DNA of 64,000 bases, from positions 81,485 to 145,484 of the forward strand of contig NZ_CANKWH010000012.1 of the NCBI RefSeq assembly GCF_947487305.1, in the 5' to 3' direction. Shown one piece after another: positions 61,713 to 64,000 of the stretch (position 1 is the first letter of the stretch; every line of letters starts with the position of its first letter). The stretch is from an uncultured Paracoccus sp. (lineage in GTDB: Bacteria; Pseudomonadota; Alphaproteobacteria; Rhodobacterales; Rhodobacteraceae). Under the pieces are notes generated by a model. That model was not told the origin of the DNA, made no database searches, and saw nothing but the letters and a program-made list of their open reading frames with translations. The translations under genes were made by a program, and so were the position numbers.

Positions 61713-63836
61713 ATGGCACGCGAATATCCGCTGCAGCGGTATCGTAACTTCGGCATCATGGCCCACATCGATGCCGGCAAGACGACCACCACCGAGCGTA
61801 TCCTTTACTACACCGGCAAGTCCCACAAGATCGGCGAAGTCCATGACGGCGCCGCGACGATGGACTGGATGGAGCAAGAGGCCGAGCGCGGCATCACCAT
61901 CACCTCGGCCGCGACGACCACCTTCTGGCAGCGCCAGGAAGACCCGACCACCGAGGGGACTTCGGAAACGAAGTATCGCTTCAACATCATCGACACCCCG
62001 GGCCACGTCGACTTCACCATCGAAGTCGAACGTTCGCTGGCGGTTCTGGATGGCGCGATCTGCCTTCTGGACGCCAATGCCGGCGTCGAGCCGCAGACCG
62101 AAACCGTCTGGCGCCAGGCTGACCGCTATGGCGTGCCGCGGATCGTGTTCGTCAACAAGATGGACAAGATCGGCGCCGACTATTTCAACTGCGTCCGCAT
62201 GATCAAGGACCGCACCGGCGGCACCCCCTGCCCGATCGCCCTGCCGATCGGCGCCGAGGACAAGCTGGAAGGCATCATCGACCTGATCAAGATGGAAGAG
62301 TGGGTCTGGAAGGGTGAAGATCTCGGCGCAAGCTGGGTTCGTCAGCCGATCCGCGACGACCTGAAGGATCTGGCCGACGAATGGCGCGGCAAGATGATCG
62401 AGCTCGCCGTCGAACAGGACGACGATGCCATGGAAGCCTATCTCGAGGGCAACGAGCCCGACGAGGCGACCCTGCGCAAGCTGATCCGCAAGGGCACGCT
62501 GTCCTTGACCTTCTTCCCGGTCATGGCTGGCTCGGCCTTCAAGAACAAGGGTGTGCAGCCGCTGCTGAACGCCGTCATCGACTTCCTGCCGGCACCGATC
62601 GACGTTCCGGTGCTGATGGGCTTCAGCCCCGATGACGAGACCGAAGAGCGCAACATCGAGCGTCCGGCTTCGGACGACGCGCCGTTCTCGGCCCTGGCGT
62701 TCAAGATCATGAACGACCCCTTCGTCGGCTCGCTGACCTTCACGCGCATCTATTCGGGCGCGCTGAAGAAGGGCGACCAGATGCAGAACTCGACCAAGGG
62801 CCGCCGCGAGCGCGTTGGCCGGATGATGGTGATGCACGCCATCAACCGCGAGGAAATCGAGGAAGCCTTTGCCGGCGACATCATCGCGCTGGCTGGTCTG
62901 AAGGACACCACCACGGGGGATACCCTGTGCGACCCGGCCAAGCCGGTGGTTCTGGAAACCATGACCTTCCCCGAGCCGGTGATCGAGATCGCCGTCGAGC
63001 CGAAGTCGAAAGCTGACCAGGAAAAGATGGGCCTCGCCCTTCAGCGCCTGTCGGCCGAAGACCCGTCCTTCCGCGTCGAGACCGACATCGAGTCGGGCCA
63101 GACCATCATGAAGGGCATGGGCGAACTTCACCTCGACATCCTGGTCGACCGCATGAAGCGCGAGTTCAAGGTCGAGGCGAATATCGGTGCGCCGCAGGTG
63201 GCTTACCGTGAAACCATCTCGACCCAGGCCGAGATCGACTACACGCACAAGAAACAGACCGGTGGTACCGGCCAGTTCGCGCGCGTCAAGCTGGTCATCA
63301 CCCCGACCGAGCCGGGCGAAGGTTATTCGTTCGAAAGCAAGATCGTGGGCGGTGCGGTGCCGAAGGAATACATCCCCGGTGTCGAAAAAGGCATCAAGTC
63401 GGTTATGGATTCGGGCCCGCTGGCCGGCTTCCCGGTGATCGACTTCAAGGTCGCGCTGATCGACGGTGCGTTCCACGATGTCGACTCCTCGGTCCTCGCC
63501 TTCGAGATCGCCTCGCGCGCCGCGATGCGTGAAGGTCTGCGCAAGGCCGGTGCGAAGCTGCTCGAGCCGATCATGAAGGTCGAGGTTGTGACGCCGGAAG
63601 AATATACCGGTTCGATCATCGGCGACCTGACCAGCCGTCGTGGCATGGTGCGTGGCCAGGACAGCCGCGGCAACGCCAACGTCATCGACGCGATGGTGCC
63701 GCTGGCCAACATGTTCGGCTACATCAACAACCTGCGCTCGATGTCCTCGGGCCGCGCAGTGTTCACGATGCAGTTCGACCATTACGAGGCCGTGCCGCAG
63801 AACATCTCGGACGAGATCCAGAAGAAATACGCGTAA
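61713..63836 (+). CDS. fusA: Elongation factor G
   Basis: 707 residues. The GTPase motifs are [19 protein letters not shown] (G1), [12 protein letters not shown] (G2), DTPGHVDF (G3) and NKMDKIG (G4). Domains II to V follow, with [33 protein letters not shown] and a C-terminal region ending EIQKKYA. It drives ribosome translocation. It begins 18 bases after rpsG. Confidence 0.98.
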   Translation: MAREYPLQRYRNFGIMAHIDAGKTTTTERILYYTGKSHKIGEVHDGAATMDWMEQEAERGITITSAATTTFWQRQEDPTTEGTSETKYRFNIIDTPGHVDFTIEVERSLAVLDGAICLLDANAGVEPQTETVWRQADRYGVPRIVFVNKMDKIGADYFNCVRMIKDRTGGTPCPIALPIGAEDKLEGIIDLIKMEEWVWKGEDLGASWVRQPIRDDLKDLADEWRGKMIELAVEQDDDAMEAYLEGNEPDEATLRKLIRKGTLSLTFFPVMAGSAFKNKGVQPLLNAVIDFLPAPIDVPVLMGFSPDDETEERNIERPASDDAPFSALAFKIMNDPFVGSLTFTRIYSGALKKGDQMQNSTKGRRERVGRMMVMHAINREEIEEAFAGDIIALAGLKDTTTGDTLCDPAKPVVLETMTFPEPVIEIAVEPKSKADQEKMGLALQRLSAEDPSFRVETDIESGQTIMKGMGELHLDILVDRMKREFKVEANIGAPQVAYRETISTQAEIDYTHKKQTGGTGQFARVKLVITPTEPGEGYSFESKIVGGAVPKEYIPGVEKGIKSVMDSGPLAGFPVIDFKVALIDGAFHDVDSSVLAFEIASRAAMREGLRKAGAKLLEPIMKVEVVTPEEYTGSIIGDLTSRRGMVRGQDSRGNANVIDAMVPLANMFGYINNLRSMSSGRAVFTMQFDHYEAVPQNISDEIQKKYA

Positions 63837-63843
63837 TCAAGGC

Positions 63844-63899
63844 GGTGCGGGGGAAACCTCGCACCCTACCAACCCTGTAGGGTGCGTGTGTCACGCACC
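63844..63899 (+). repeat. Tandem-hairpin palindromic element, fusA-tuf spacer
   Basis: The layout is the same as at 52901. Hairpin 1 is GGTGCGGGG-GAAA-CCTCGCACC (63844-63865, one G-T pair). Hairpin 2 is GGTGCGTG-TGT-CACGCACC (63881-63899, perfect). The inner arms can instead pair as a perfect 10-bp stem, CGCACCCTAC (63860-63869) with GTAGGGTGCG (63877-63886). Confidence 0.8.
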
Positions 63900-63924
63900 G
63901 TCTCACGACAAAAAGGAGCCAATC

Positions 63925-64000
63925 ATGGCAAAGGCAAAGTTTGAACGCAACAAGCCGCACGTCAACATCGGGACCATTGGTCACGTTGACCACGGCAAGA
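63925..64000 (+). CDS. tuf: Elongation factor Tu, 5' end only
   Basis: The first 25 codons are present, [20 protein letters not shown] followed by VDHGK, containing the GHVDHGK P-loop of EF-Tu. The gene runs off the window. AAAAGGAGCC precedes the ATG. It closes the str operon rpsL-rpsG-fusA-tuf. Confidence 0.97.
   Translation, partial: MAKAKFERNKPHVNIGTIGHVDHGK

Overview
The window is high-GC alphaproteobacterial chromosome. It is most likely from Paracoccus or a close Rhodobacteraceae relative. Pointers are the run trnW / secE-nusG / rplKAJL / rpoBC / rpsL-rpsG-fusA-tuf, the cluster DUF2849-cysI-cysH-DUF934-fpr with a divergent Lrp gene, an IscR-like Rrf2 regulator without the usual cysteines, and an Icd of the eukaryote-like NADP type. 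The genus is inferred from gene order and protein style; no database search was possible.

Layout. 0-5 kb: the 5' part of a probable tRNA-Tyr (minus), RlmB methyltransferase, a secreted YHS protein, a CoA-binding protein and an OmpA-family protein with a duplicated N-terminal module. 4.4-10.2 kb: an assimilatory sulfate-reduction operon on the minus strand, facing an Lrp-arsC-arsH unit on the plus strand. 10.2-16.1 kb: a membrane protein that joins a Pycsar-effector-like transmembrane module to a DUF3616 propeller, an IscR-like regulator, an alpha/beta hydrolase translationally coupled to a tandem HD-domain protein, and isocitrate dehydrogenase with a strong terminator. 16.4-20.3 kb: a serralysin-like RTX metalloprotease and a small exported protein. 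20.3-26.8 kb: a complete dppABCDF dipeptide transporter with an Xaa-Pro-type peptidase as last gene. 27-29 kb: a cytochrome P450 and an unrecognised membrane protein. 29.2-43.1 kb: a two-gene surface system made of a 3588-residue exported repeat protein (about 25 DUF11-like repeats) and an outer-membrane beta-barrel protein encoded directly behind it.

43.5-64 kb: the transcription and translation supercluster. It has two insertions of unrelated genes. An Rrf2 regulator plus a TauE/SafE exporter sits between tRNA-Trp and secE. An SGNH hydrolase, an EamA exporter and a rhamnosyltransferase-like enzyme sit between the rpoC terminator and the rpsL promoter. A distinctive palindromic element with three mutually exclusive pairings lies in both the rpoB-rpoC and the fusA-tuf spacers.

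The items most worth a second look are the Pycsar-TM/DUF3616 fusion (10255-12027), the giant DUF11/beta-barrel pair with EF-hand-like loops that change position along the protein (29244-43072), the tandem-hairpin element (52901-52954 and 63844-63899), and the tandem HD protein (13561-14718). Coordinates and starts were worked out by hand from the sequence. Family names rest on remembered motifs, not searches.
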